From Pseudomonas sp. DNDY-54 (GTDB lineage Bacteria; Pseudomonadota; Gammaproteobacteria; Pseudomonadales; Pseudomonadaceae): a stretch of DNA of 64,000 bases. The first letter of the stretch is position 1, and each line of letters begins with the position of its first letter. The translations under genes were made by a program, and so were the position numbers. Shown here in pieces: positions 42,592 to 51,099 of the stretch. The stretch covers positions 2,232,001 through 2,296,000 of the forward strand of contig NZ_CP082271.1 of the NCBI RefSeq assembly GCF_019880365.1. The letters run 5' to 3'. The notes beneath the pieces are model-generated. The model saw only the letters and a list, made by a program, of their open reading frames with translations. It was not told the DNA's origin and searched no databases.

Positions 42592-45228
42592 TTGACTTCT
42601 TTCGCCTTCGTTGAAAACGCAACCGTGCTGCTCGCGCTTTGCTGGCTGCTCTCGTTTACTGCCCGTCGCTGGGGCCAGAGCCATCAGCTCTGGGCGAAAG
42701 GCCTGGCAGGGGTCTGGTTCGGCGGTGCCTGCATTGTCGGCATGCTGATGCCAATTTCCGTACAGTTCGGAATCATATTTGATGCGCGTACCGTCGTGCT
42801 CAGCATGGCTGCGCTGTTCGGCGGCCCGTTGGTTGCCGGCATCGCCGGGCTGCTGGCGGGAAGTTACCGCGCATGGCTCGGCGGGCTGGGCGTTTGGGTC
42901 GGTCTGCTCAACATTGTGTTGCCTATCGCGTTAGGCCTTGGCTATTGGTATTTACATCGGCGCGGCCGGCTCGGAATCGGGTTTAGGCAACTGCTGATCT
43001 TTGGCCTGCTGCTTCATGCGTGTGTGGTTGCCTCACTGATGCTGTTGCCAGAGCCTTTCGTGGCGCCGACCCTCAACGAGGTTGCGCTACCGATGTTGCT
43101 GGTTCTCCCCACCACGGTCGTACTGCTCGGCCTGTTGCTGGCCGACATGCTTAATCGCGCCCAGATACAGCGGGCGATGCACCTCAGCGAAGCGCGCCTG
43201 CGGGCCATTACTCAGGCCATTCCCGACCTGCTGCTGGTACTCGATGAAGACGGCCGTTATCTGGAGGTCATAGCTAATGACGCCGCCCTGCTGCACGGGA
43301 CGGATAAAGCGCTGTTAGGCAAATCCATCGACGACGTGCTCCCAGCGCCACAAGCGCGTCGCTTTCACGAGCTGATTCAGAGCACCTTGGCCAGCGAAAT
43401 ACCCGGCGTCCTGGAATATTCCGTACAGACCGCGACCGGGCTCAAGGTGTTCGAAGTGCGGGCCCAACGCCTTGCGTTGGCGCAGCCGTACAAACCCGCG
43501 GTGCTGTGCTTGTGCCGTGACATCAGTGACCGCGCCAATGCCGAGCAAGAGCTCCGGATCGCGTCAATCGCATTCGAGTCACAGCAGGGCATGATCATCA
43601 CCAGCGCCGACAACCGCATATTGCGTGTGAACCAGGCATTCAGCGACATCAGCGGCTACAGCGCCGAGGAAGCCATCGGCCAGGACACGCGCTTGCTCGC
43701 CTCTGGCCGTCATTCATCCGACTTTTATGCCGCCATGTGGCGCAGCATCGAGCAGACAGGTGCCTGGCAAGGGGAAATCTGGAACCGCCGCAAGAGTGGC
43801 GAGGTGTACCCCGAGTGGCTGTCGATCAGCACGGTGCTTGATGCCAAGGGCAAGGTTTCGAACTTCGTAGCGGCTTTCACCGACATCACCGAGCGCAAAG
43901 CGGCGGAAGAGCGAATCCACCATCTGGCGTTTTACGATCCGTTGAGCGGCCTGCCCAACCGCCGATTGCTGCTTGACCGTCTCAAGCAGGCCTTGACGGC
44001 GACAGAACGCAGTCAACGCTATGGCGCGTTGATGTTCATCGACCTCGACAACTTCAAGAACGTCAACGACCTGCATGGGCACCAAGCGGGGGATCAGCTG
44101 CTCTGCAGGGTGGCTGAGCGATTGAATCGAGAGGTACGCGGTGTCGACACGGTGGCCCGCCTTGGCGGCGACGAGTTCGTCGTGATGCTTGAGGACTTGG
44201 ATTTCAAACCCGAATACGCGGCTGCGCAGGCCAAGCGAATCGGCGAGAAGATCCTTTCGGCGCTCAGTGAACCGTATCGACTGGGCGCCCTGACTTTGCA
44301 CAGTAGCGCCAGCATTGGCGTCGTCTTGCTCAACGCCTGCGACGCGGATGCCGAAGAACTGATGAAGCGCGCCGACATGTCGATGTACGAAGCCAAGCAA
44401 GCCGGCCGCAACGCACTGCGCTTTTTCGACCCTCGCATGCAACAGGCCGTACAGGATCGCCTGTGCCTGGAAGACGAGATTCGACAGGGCCTGAAGTCAG
44501 GTGAGTTCGTGCTCCATTTCCAACCTCAGATGCATCAGCACCGAGGCCTTGTGGGTGCTGAAGTATTGGTGCGCTGGCAGCATCCGCAGCGCGGCCTGCT
44601 AACACCCTTTCATTTCATCGGGCCGGCTGAGCGGGCGGGTCTGATCGAGACCCTGGATTTCGTCGTGCTCACGGAGGCTTGTGAACAGCTCGCCACCTGG
44701 TCACGGCAGCCACGCTGGGCCAGTCTGACGCTGGCGGTCAACCTCAGCGCAAATCTGCTGTATCAAGCTGACTTCGTACCGCGTCTGCTGGCGTTGCTGG
44801 AACACACCGGCGCGGACCCGCACTTGCTCAAGCTGGAAATCACCGAATCACTGTTGCTCGACGATATGGAAGAGGCCGTCATTCGCATGACAACGCTCAA
44901 GCAGCACGGCATTCGGTTTTCCATCGACGATTTCGGTACCGGCTATTCATCCATGGCATACCTGCAGCAGCTGCCGCTCGATCAGCTGAAGATCGACCAG
45001 TCGTTTGTCCGTCAGTTGGCCGAGGACAGCAGCAGCCAGACCATCGTGCGGGCCACTTGCGCGCTGGCAGCGGGTCTCAATCTGGAGGTCATCGCCGAGG
45101 GCGTGGAAACGGAGGCCCAACGTGCCTTGTTGATCGCCAACGGCTGCGAGATGTTCCAGGGTTATCTCTTCAGCCAACCCGTTCCGTTGGTCGCCTTCGA
45201 AGCGCTGAAATCGCACGTAGAGGCCTGA
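42592..45228 (+). CDS. Membrane-bound GGDEF/EAL protein with 5TM-LYT sensor and PAS domains
   Basis: An 878-residue protein. The N terminus is a five- to six-helix 5TMR-LYT-type membrane sensor (about 1-195). Two PAS domains follow (about 205-320, LDEDGRYLEVIAND; about 325-440, ADNRILRVNQAFSDISGY). The GGDEF domain has RLGGDEFVVML and the EAL domain has AEVLVRWQHP, KLEITESLLLDD, SIDDFGTGYSSM and IAEGVETEAQ. The GGDEF motif is intact and the EAL motif is EVL, so either activity is possible. It turns over cyclic di-GMP. The start is TTG. It lies downstream of the LOV gene, though not clearly co-transcribed with it. Confidence 0.92.
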   Translation: MTSFAFVENATVLLALCWLLSFTARRWGQSHQLWAKGLAGVWFGGACIVGMLMPISVQFGIIFDARTVVLSMAALFGGPLVAGIAGLLAGSYRAWLGGLGVWVGLLNIVLPIALGLGYWYLHRRGRLGIGFRQLLIFGLLLHACVVASLMLLPEPFVAPTLNEVALPMLLVLPTTVVLLGLLLADMLNRAQIQRAMHLSEARLRAITQAIPDLLLVLDEDGRYLEVIANDAALLHGTDKALLGKSIDDVLPAPQARRFHELIQSTLASEIPGVLEYSVQTATGLKVFEVRAQRLALAQPYKPAVLCLCRDISDRANAEQELRIASIAFESQQGMIITSADNRILRVNQAFSDISGYSAEEAIGQDTRLLASGRHSSDFYAAMWRSIEQTGAWQGEIWNRRKSGEVYPEWLSISTVLDAKGKVSNFVAAFTDITERKAAEERIHHLAFYDPLSGLPNRRLLLDRLKQALTATERSQRYGALMFIDLDNFKNVNDLHGHQAGDQLLCRVAERLNREVRGVDTVARLGGDEFVVMLEDLDFKPEYAAAQAKRIGEKILSALSEPYRLGALTLHSSASIGVVLLNACDADAEELMKRADMSMYEAKQAGRNALRFFDPRMQQAVQDRLCLEDEIRQGLKSGEFVLHFQPQMHQHRGLVGAEVLVRWQHPQRGLLTPFHFIGPAERAGLIETLDFVVLTEACEQLATWSRQPRWASLTLAVNLSANLLYQADFVPRLLALLEHTGADPHLLKLEITESLLLDDMEEAVIRMTTLKQHGIRFSIDDFGTGYSSMAYLQQLPLDQLKIDQSFVRQLAEDSSSQTIVRATCALAAGLNLEVIAEGVETEAQRALLIANGCEMFQGYLFSQPVPLVAFEALKSHVEA

Positions 45229-45273
45229 GCACAGCGGGCCAGCGCACCGGCCGCGACGCGCAGATGCTCTGAA

Positions 45274-46299
45274 TTACAACGCCTGCGGTGCCCGGCGGCA
45301 CAGGGTTACCAGCGCCTGAACCCAGCTATCGTGTGTATTCATGCAGGGAATCAGCTGCAATTCCTCGCCACCTGCAGCGACAAATTGCTCGCGCCCTCGG
45401 TCGCCGATCTCCTCCAGCGTTTCGATGCAATCCGCCACGAACGCCGGGCACATCACCAACAATTTTTTCACGCCCTGTGCGGCCAGTTCTTCCAGATGCG
45501 CTTCGGTATAGGGTTCGATCCATTTAGCTCGTCCCAACCGCGACTGAAAGGACACTGACCACTGCCCGGCAGCCAATCCGGCACGCTCGGCAAACGCAGC
45601 GGCGCTCTGCAAGCACTGAGCGCGATAGCAGCTGGCGAGTACCGCGCCCTCGGCTCGCTGGCAGCAATCTGTTGTCTTCAGGCAATGCGAACCTGTGGGA
45701 TCGGTTTTATGCAAATGACGTTCAGGTAGGCCGTGAAAGCTCAGTAGCAAATGGTCGAACGCTTGCGCCAGATGCGGCCTCACGCTGTCGACCAAGGCGT
45801 CGAGATATTCCGGCTGGTCGTAGAACGGCTGCAGGATCGACAGAGTTAGATCGAGGCGTTTTTCACGGATGACGCGACGCGCTTCCGTTATTGCGGTGGT
45901 GGTGGTGCTGTCGGCGAACTGGGGGTACAACGGGGCAAAAGTCACCTGCTTGATGCCCTGCGTGGCCAATTTGACCAGCGATCGCTCGATAGACGGTTCG
46001 CCATAGCGCATCGCCAGCTCGACCGGACCCTCCGTCCAGTAAGGTCGCACCGCATCGGTAAGGCGCTGGCTGAGCACAACCAGTGGCGAGCCTTCTGGCC
46101 ACCAGATAGACGCATACGCGTGGGCTGACTGCTCGGGACGTTTGATCAGAATCATCGAGACCAGTAGTCGCCGAAGCGGCCAAGGCAGGTCGACCACGTA
46201 AGGATCCATCAGAAACTGGTTGAGATAGCGGCGAACATCGGCCACCTCGGTAGAAGCGGGTGACCCCAGGTTAACCAACAACAACGCCTGCTCAGTCAT
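45274..46299 (-). CDS. hemH: Ferrochelatase
   Basis: A 341-residue enzyme that inserts iron into protoporphyrin IX. Motifs: LLVNLGSPASTEVADVRRYL at the N terminus, MRYGEPSI, the catalytic His in LLLSFHGLPERHL, SFQSRLGRAKWIEPYT, and the second conserved acid/His region CPAFVADCIETLEEI. In light-responsive clusters of pseudomonads hemH is often present, since porphyrins are photosensitisers. No TTGTACA box is seen directly before it. Confidence 0.96.
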   Translation of the reverse strand: MTEQALLLVNLGSPASTEVADVRRYLNQFLMDPYVVDLPWPLRRLLVSMILIKRPEQSAHAYASIWWPEGSPLVVLSQRLTDAVRPYWTEGPVELAMRYGEPSIERSLVKLATQGIKQVTFAPLYPQFADSTTTTAITEARRVIREKRLDLTLSILQPFYDQPEYLDALVDSVRPHLAQAFDHLLLSFHGLPERHLHKTDPTGSHCLKTTDCCQRAEGAVLASCYRAQCLQSAAAFAERAGLAAGQWSVSFQSRLGRAKWIEPYTEAHLEELAAQGVKKLLVMCPAFVADCIETLEEIGDRGREQFVAAGGEELQLIPCMNTHDSWVQALVTLCRRAPQAL

Positions 46300-46371
46300 G
46301 CGAATTCCTGACTACTGATTGAAGAATCACGTCCACCGCGCATCGGGTGGCGCGCTATTTTTGCATACGCG

Positions 46372-47271
46372 CTATGTCTGGCGCAGATCTGCCAGTGCCG
46401 CATCCAACTCGACGAAACGGAAGCGAAAGCCCTCCTCCTCCAGCCGTGACGGAACCGCCTTTTGTCCACCGAGAATCAAGCCGGACAGCTCCCCAAGGCC
46501 CGCCTTCAGAACAAGTCCGGGAACCGGTAATACCGCCGGCTTGCCCACACTGCGACCCAGCGCCTTGGCAAAATCCGCGTTACGCTCCGGTTGCGGTGCG
46601 CAGGCATTGTAGGGGCCCTGCGAGTCTGGCTGCCGCAACAGAAAATCTATCAAGCCGATTTCGTCATCTAGGTGAATCCAGGGCATCCATTGCCGGCCAT
46701 TGCCTTGCCGCCCACCCAAGCCCAAACGAAACAGCGGAAGCAGGCGCTGCAGAAATCCACCGTGCCGTGCCAGCACCAGTCCGGTGCGTACCAGCACAAC
46801 CCGGATCCCGAGACGCTCTGCACGCAAGGCGCTTTCCTCCCAGGCATTGCAGAGCTGCGCGGCAAAATCGTTGGTGACCGGGGCATCGCCTTCGCGAAGT
46901 TCGCGCTCGCCGCCATCGCCGTACCAGCCCACCGCCGACCCCGAAATCAGCACTGACGGTTTCTGCTCGCGCTTCGACAGCCACTCGACCAGGGCCTCGG
47001 TTAGCTTTATTCGGCTGTTCCAGAGGAGCAGTCGCCGTGAACGGGTCCAGGGGCGATCAGCAATCGGTGCACCGGCCAGGTTGATGACTGCATCGAGCGG
47101 CACCTGATCAAGCTCTTGCAACTGACTAATGCCCGTAACCTGCTCGCCACAGTGCTCAGGCACATGCTCAGCGGAGCGGCTCCAGACCCAGAGGCGATGC
47201 CCCTCAGCCACCCAACGGCTGCACAGGGCCTTTCCGATCAGGCCAGTCCCTCCGGTTAGCAAAATATTCAT
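46372..47271 (-). CDS. TIGR01777-family NAD(P)-binding epimerase-like protein (YfcH type)
   Basis: A 299-residue extended SDR protein. The nucleotide motif TGGTGLIGKAL is at the N terminus, AVINLAGAPIADRPWT follows, then SGSAVGWYGDGGEREL, with the family's substitution of the usual YxxxK active site, and WIHLDDEIGLIDFLL. The enzyme function is unknown. In pseudomonads this family recurs in light-inducible phr clusters. It is on the minus strand, directed away from the DUF523-litR-phr genes, with a shared promoter region (47497-47575). Confidence 0.9.
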   Translation of the reverse strand: MNILLTGGTGLIGKALCSRWVAEGHRLWVWSRSAEHVPEHCGEQVTGISQLQELDQVPLDAVINLAGAPIADRPWTRSRRLLLWNSRIKLTEALVEWLSKREQKPSVLISGSAVGWYGDGGERELREGDAPVTNDFAAQLCNAWEESALRAERLGIRVVLVRTGLVLARHGGFLQRLLPLFRLGLGGRQGNGRQWMPWIHLDDEIGLIDFLLRQPDSQGPYNACAPQPERNADFAKALGRSVGKPAVLPVPGLVLKAGLGELSGLILGGQKAVPSRLEEEGFRFRFVELDAALADLRQT

Positions 47272-47393
47272 GGACGACCCTCGTGTGTTCGACGGGTGAA
47301 CCGGTCCGTACGGAAAAACCAGATCGGGTAAGTCGCTGAGAATAGCCCTATACGTCGCAGCAACGTTTGTACAGCTTTCATCAGCAACACCAT
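47268..47393 (-). CDS. Possible small basic protein leading the TIGR01777 operon
   Basis: A 41-residue frame from an ATG (MVLLMKAVQTLLRRIGLFS) whose stop overlaps the start of the TIGR01777 gene in an ATGA arrangement, suggesting coupling. The frame is open upstream to a TTG at 47456. It lies in the leader of the probable light-regulated transcript. No strong ribosome site and no recognised family; it could be untranslated. Confidence 0.35.
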   Translation of the reverse strand: MVLLMKAVQTLLRRIGLFSATYPIWFFRTDRFTRRTHEGRP

Positions 47394-47496
47394 CGCGCTC
47401 ACACGAATCACCAGGTACGTGTAGGGGCTAGTCGCCGCTGACCCGCACGTCGTCAATGCCTAGCCTTTGATCTGCCTATAGGGCCGCCGGGAAATA

Positions 47497-47524
47497 ATTG
47501 TACAAGACTAATTGACTTGTACAA
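47497..47524 (-). promoter_or_regulatory. Predicted promoter toward the TIGR01777 gene, overlapping two TTGTACA boxes
   Basis: On the minus strand the -35 is TTGTAC (47524-47519) and the -10 is TACAAT (47502-47497), with a 16-bp spacer. Both hexamers lie within TTGTACA boxes, so a bound regulator would block polymerase. Confidence 0.55.
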
Positions 47525-47575
47525 GAAGAAACCTAAGATAGCCATAAAGTTGTACAGCACATCACTTTTGTACAA
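47498..47575. promoter_or_regulatory. Four TTGTACA boxes, candidate LitR operator array
   Basis: Boxes begin at 47498 (TTGTACAA), 47517 (TTGTACAA, inside the palindrome CTTGTACAAG at 47516-47525), 47550 (TTGTACAG) and 47568 (TTGTACAA). Spacing is 19, 33 and 18 bases, that is two pairs about two helical turns apart. They lie between the divergent TIGR01777 and DUF523-litR-phr units and overlap promoter hexamers on both strands. No other cluster of this motif was found in the window. Assignment to the LitR-like proteins encoded here is inference. Confidence 0.65.
47512..47539 (+). promoter_or_regulatory. Predicted promoter toward DUF523-litR-phr
   Basis: TTGACT (47512-47517) and TAAGAT (47534-47539) are 16 bases apart, a good sigma-70 pair. 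The second TTGTACA box begins at the last base of the -35. Transcription would start near 47546, about 50 bases before the DUF523 gene. Confidence 0.55.
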
Positions 47576-47594
47576 CGGCACTGAGGCCACGCTA

Positions 47595-48557
47595 ATGACT
47601 GACTCTTTACGCCCTACCATCAAGATCGGCATCAGCTCGTGTCTGCTCGGCAATCCGGTGCGCTTTAACGGCGGACACAAAGCGTCGCGGTTATGCAGCG
47701 AAACGCTGGCGCATCATTTCGAGTTCGTGCCGGTATGCCCGGAGGTTGCAATCGGCCTGGGCACGCCACGCGAGCCGATACGGTTGGTTGGTGACCCCGA
47801 TAGCCCTCGTGCCGTTGGGACGAAGCATCCCGAGCTCGACGTTACCGAAGCCCTAACCGCCTACGGCAAGCGAATTGCCGCCGGGCTCACCGACGTGAGC
47901 GGCTACATCCTCATGCAGAAATCCCCGTCGTGCGGCATGGAGCGGGTAAAGGTCTACCAGGCCAACGGTCATCCCGTTGAAGGCGGCGGTTCGGGTCTCT
48001 TCGCCCACGCCCTGATGCAGGCGCGGCCGGACCTGCCAATCGAGGAGGACGGCAGGCTCAACGACCCGGTACTGCGTGAGAACTTTCTGACGCGAATCTT
48101 CGCCTATGCCGAGTGGCAGCGCCTGCTGGAGGCAGGCCTGACGCGCAAGCGCCTGGTGGAGTTTCATTCGCGCTACAAGTACCAGCTGATGGCGACCGAC
48201 CCGCTGCAATACAAGGCGCTGGGACAACGCGTGGCGACGGTGGGCAACACGCCGCTCGAGGCGTTTGCGCCCGCCTATTTCAGCCAGCTGATGTCTGCCC
48301 TGAAAACAACCGCGTCGCGTGGCACCCACAGCAACGTGCTGCAGCACCTGAGCGGCTACCTCAAGCGCGATCTCGAACGTGAAGACAAGCAGGAGCTGCA
48401 ACGGCTGATCGCCCAATACCGTGAAGGAATCGTGCCCCTTGTGGTGCCGCTGACGCTGCTAAAGCACCACTTCCGGCGGCATCCGGATCGCTACATCGCC
48501 AACCAGGCCTATATGCAGCCGCACCCCGAAAACCTCAGCTTGCGTAATGGAATCTGA
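47595..48557 (+). CDS. DUF523-DUF1722 fusion protein (YbgA-like)
   Basis: A 320-residue protein. The N-terminal DUF523 half (about 1-160) has IGISSCLLGNPVRFNGGHK, FVPVCPEVAIGLGTPREPI and MQKSPSCGMERVKVY, with conserved Cys residues. The C-terminal DUF1722/YbgA half (about 170-315) has VEFHSRYKYQLMATDP and LVVPLTLLKHHFRRHP. The frame upstream to 47517 would cross the operator, and the ATG at 47595 has GAGG upstream. This domain pair is regularly linked to photolyase genes and light induction in proteobacteria; the molecular role is unknown. It is the first gene of a likely operon with litR-like and phr. Confidence 0.9.
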   Translation: MTDSLRPTIKIGISSCLLGNPVRFNGGHKASRLCSETLAHHFEFVPVCPEVAIGLGTPREPIRLVGDPDSPRAVGTKHPELDVTEALTAYGKRIAAGLTDVSGYILMQKSPSCGMERVKVYQANGHPVEGGGSGLFAHALMQARPDLPIEEDGRLNDPVLRENFLTRIFAYAEWQRLLEAGLTRKRLVEFHSRYKYQLMATDPLQYKALGQRVATVGNTPLEAFAPAYFSQLMSALKTTASRGTHSNVLQHLSGYLKRDLEREDKQELQRLIAQYREGIVPLVVPLTLLKHHFRRHPDRYIANQAYMQPHPENLSLRNGI

Positions 48558-48559
48558 TC

Positions 48560-49480
48560 ATGCCCCGTTTCTCTGATGCCAGCCTCGATGAAGATCTCGC
48601 AGACGGCTGGGTTCCAATCCGCGAAGTGGCCCGTCTGACGGGCGTCAACCCGGTCACGCTGCGAGCGTGGGAGCGCCGCTATGGTTTGATCGTGCCCAGG
48701 CGCACGCCGAAAGGTCATCGGCTGTATGACCAAGGTCATGTGCAACGCATCCAGGGCATCGTCAACTGGCTCAACCGAGGCGTTGCGGTAAGCCAAGTCA
48801 AACCGCTGCTGGACGGCAGACAGGCCGTAATCCTGGGTGAACACAATCAATGGAGCGGGCTGCAGGAGGAGATGATGCTTGCGGTCGCTCAGCTGTCTGA
48901 ACGCCGCCTCGATGAAAGCTTCAACCGAGCCTTGGCGATCTATCCGCCTCGCACGCTTTGCGAGCATTTGCTTATGCCGCTCATGCTGGGTCTCGAACAG
49001 CGCTGGGTCGACGGGTTTGGTGCCGAACTCGAGCGCGGCCTCTTCAATTCCTGGCTACGCACCAAGGTCGGTATGCGCCTCTACCACAACAACCGTCAGC
49101 AAAACGGTGCGCCGCTGTTGCTGATCAGCCTGAGCGAACAGCACTTCGAGCCTGGTCTCTGGCTCTGTGCCTGGCTCGTCTCAAACACGGGCTGCCCCGT
49201 GGAAATAATCGAGTGGCCCGTTGCCCTGACAGAACTGCCCCTGAGCCTTGAACTACTGGCACCGCGCGGACTATTGCTATACGCGAGCCAATCGCTGGAT
49301 GCCGGCTACCTCAGGCGCCAGTTGCCTCGACTGGTTCCCCACGCCGCATTACCCGTGCTGCTGGCTGGCCCAGCCGCCAGCATTCATCAGCTCGAGCTTC
49401 AGGATCTCCCTGATCTGACGCTGGCGAACGACCCTCTTAGCGCGGTTGAAGCTTTGCAAGCCAACCAGCTGATCGGCTGA
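48560..49480 (+). CDS. Second LitR/CarH-type MerR regulator
   Basis: A 306-residue protein. The HTH motif PIREVARLTGVNPVTLRAWERRYGL is the same as in the regulator at 40753. GHRLYDQGHVQRIQGIVNW follows, then a helical domain and a Rossmann-like C-terminal domain. The latter has LISLSEQHFEPGLWLCAWL, which retains a Glu and His that could be remnants of a cobalamin site. It starts two bases after the DUF523 stop, and phr follows 12 bases later, so the three genes form one operon. It probably acts with or against the first LitR-like protein on the TTGTACA boxes and may autoregulate. Confidence 0.9.
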   Translation: MPRFSDASLDEDLADGWVPIREVARLTGVNPVTLRAWERRYGLIVPRRTPKGHRLYDQGHVQRIQGIVNWLNRGVAVSQVKPLLDGRQAVILGEHNQWSGLQEEMMLAVAQLSERRLDESFNRALAIYPPRTLCEHLLMPLMLGLEQRWVDGFGAELERGLFNSWLRTKVGMRLYHNNRQQNGAPLLLISLSEQHFEPGLWLCAWLVSNTGCPVEIIEWPVALTELPLSLELLAPRGLLLYASQSLDAGYLRRQLPRLVPHAALPVLLAGPAASIHQLELQDLPDLTLANDPLSAVEALQANQLIG

Positions 49481-49492
49481 AAGGAATCCGAG

Positions 49493-50920
49493 ATGAACCA
49501 ACTTTTCTGGCTACGCAGCGACCTGCGTGTGGCCGACAACACGGCGCTCGCCGCTGCGATGAACGCCGGACCGACGATTGCCCTGTACCTCATCACCCCG
49601 ACGCAATGGCTGGCCCATGACGATGCCGCATGCAAAATCGATTTTCGCCTGCGCAACCTGCGGGCGCTTTCGGCTCGCCTCGCCGCGCTGAACGTACCCA
49701 TGCTGATCCGCTGTGTGGCCGATTGGCAGGCGGTGCCTGCGCAGATCCTAGGGATCTGTCACGAGCATCACGTTGACGGTGTGCATATCAACGACGAATA
49801 CGGGGTAAACGAACAGCGCCGGGATGACGCAACCGCAGAAGCGCTGCAGCGGAACGGGAAGACACTGCATCGCCATTTGGACCAACTGCTTTTTGCACCC
49901 GGCAGCGTGAAGACACTGGCAGGCGAATGCTTCAAGGTTTTCAGCCAGTTCCGCAAGGTCTGCTACGCGCGGCTGAGCTATTCATTGCCGCATTGTTTGC
50001 CCGTCCCGGCAGCGCAAGCGCCTATGTGTATTGCAAGCGATCCGGTTCCGAATACGGTGGATGGCTTCGCCCTGCCTGACGATGCGTTGCAGGCGTACTG
50101 GCCGGCCGGCGAGGATGCTGCGCTAACCCGCTTGGGAGCGTTTGCGCAGCAAGCATTGGCTGATTACCAGCTGAGTCGCGATTTTCCCGCCGAGCCAGGG
50201 ACCAGCCAGATATCGCCCTACCTCGCTGCAGGCGTCGTCTCGCCGCGTCAGTGCCTGCACGCGGCGCTGGCTGAAAATCAGGGGGAGCTCGACAGCGGCA
50301 ATCCGGGGGCGGTTACCTGGATCAACGAACTGCTATGGCGCGAATTCTACAAACACATCCTGGTCAGCTATCCGCGCGTGTCGATGGGCCGTGCCTTTCG
50401 AACCGAGACGGACGCCTTGCCCTGGCGCCACGCGCCCGACGAGCTGATCGCCTGGCAGCAAGGCCGTACCGGCTTTCCCATCATTGACGCTGCCATGCGC
50501 CAGCTTCTATCGACCGGCTGGATGCACAACCGCCTGCGCATGGTGACTGCCATGTTTCTGAGCAAGAACCTGCTGATCGACTGGCGCGAAGGTGAGCGCT
50601 GGTTCATGCAGCATCTGATTGACGGCGATCTTGCGGCAAACAATGGCGGATGGCAGTGGAGCGCTTCAACCGGAACCGATTCGGTGCCCTATTTCCGGTT
50701 GTTCAACCCACTTAGCCAGTCGACACGGTTCGACCCGGACGGGCGCTTTCTACGCCATTGGCTGCCGGAACTGGGCCATCTGAACGGACGGGAAATCCAT
50801 AACCCCGCAAAGCAAAACGGACTGTTTGCCTCCATTGACTACCCGCCACCCGTTGTTGATCTGCCTATGAGCCGCGCGCGGGCGCTCACAGCCTTTCGGC
50901 AGCTGGGAGAGACGCTGTGA
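49493..50920 (+). CDS. phrB: Deoxyribodipyrimidine photolyase (class I CPD photolyase)
   Basis: A 475-residue flavoprotein that uses blue light to split cyclobutane pyrimidine dimers. An N-terminal antenna domain (LFWLRSDLRVADNTAL) precedes the helical FAD domain, with WINELLWREFYKHIL, GRTGFPIIDAAMRQL, WMHNRLRMVTAMFL and NNGGWQWSASTGTDSVPYFRLFNP. AAGGAATCCGAG precedes the ATG. It is the third gene of the DUF523-litR-phr operon, so light should induce both the repair enzyme and its regulator. Confidence 0.97.
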   Translation: MNQLFWLRSDLRVADNTALAAAMNAGPTIALYLITPTQWLAHDDAACKIDFRLRNLRALSARLAALNVPMLIRCVADWQAVPAQILGICHEHHVDGVHINDEYGVNEQRRDDATAEALQRNGKTLHRHLDQLLFAPGSVKTLAGECFKVFSQFRKVCYARLSYSLPHCLPVPAAQAPMCIASDPVPNTVDGFALPDDALQAYWPAGEDAALTRLGAFAQQALADYQLSRDFPAEPGTSQISPYLAAGVVSPRQCLHAALAENQGELDSGNPGAVTWINELLWREFYKHILVSYPRVSMGRAFRTETDALPWRHAPDELIAWQQGRTGFPIIDAAMRQLLSTGWMHNRLRMVTAMFLSKNLLIDWREGERWFMQHLIDGDLAANNGGWQWSASTGTDSVPYFRLFNPLSQSTRFDPDGRFLRHWLPELGHLNGREIHNPAKQNGLFASIDYPPPVVDLPMSRARALTAFRQLGETL

Positions 50921-51099
50921 GCGGGCTGTGATCCGGGTATTTCACTGCGAGGGTGATTTGAGAACTGGGAACGCCAGCCGCGGCGTGGTCAGCGAATCGA
51001 CCATAGCTCCTCCGCTCCTGTGCCGATCAACGGTATGCGTCACGCTTCTGAATCTGCCGATAACACGATGCGCATCCTGGCGCCAAAATGAGATGGGTC

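Noticed and set aside
43714..44442. 242-residue minus-strand frame inside the GGDEF/EAL gene
   Set aside because: Antisense to the intact GGDEF region; no family resemblance.
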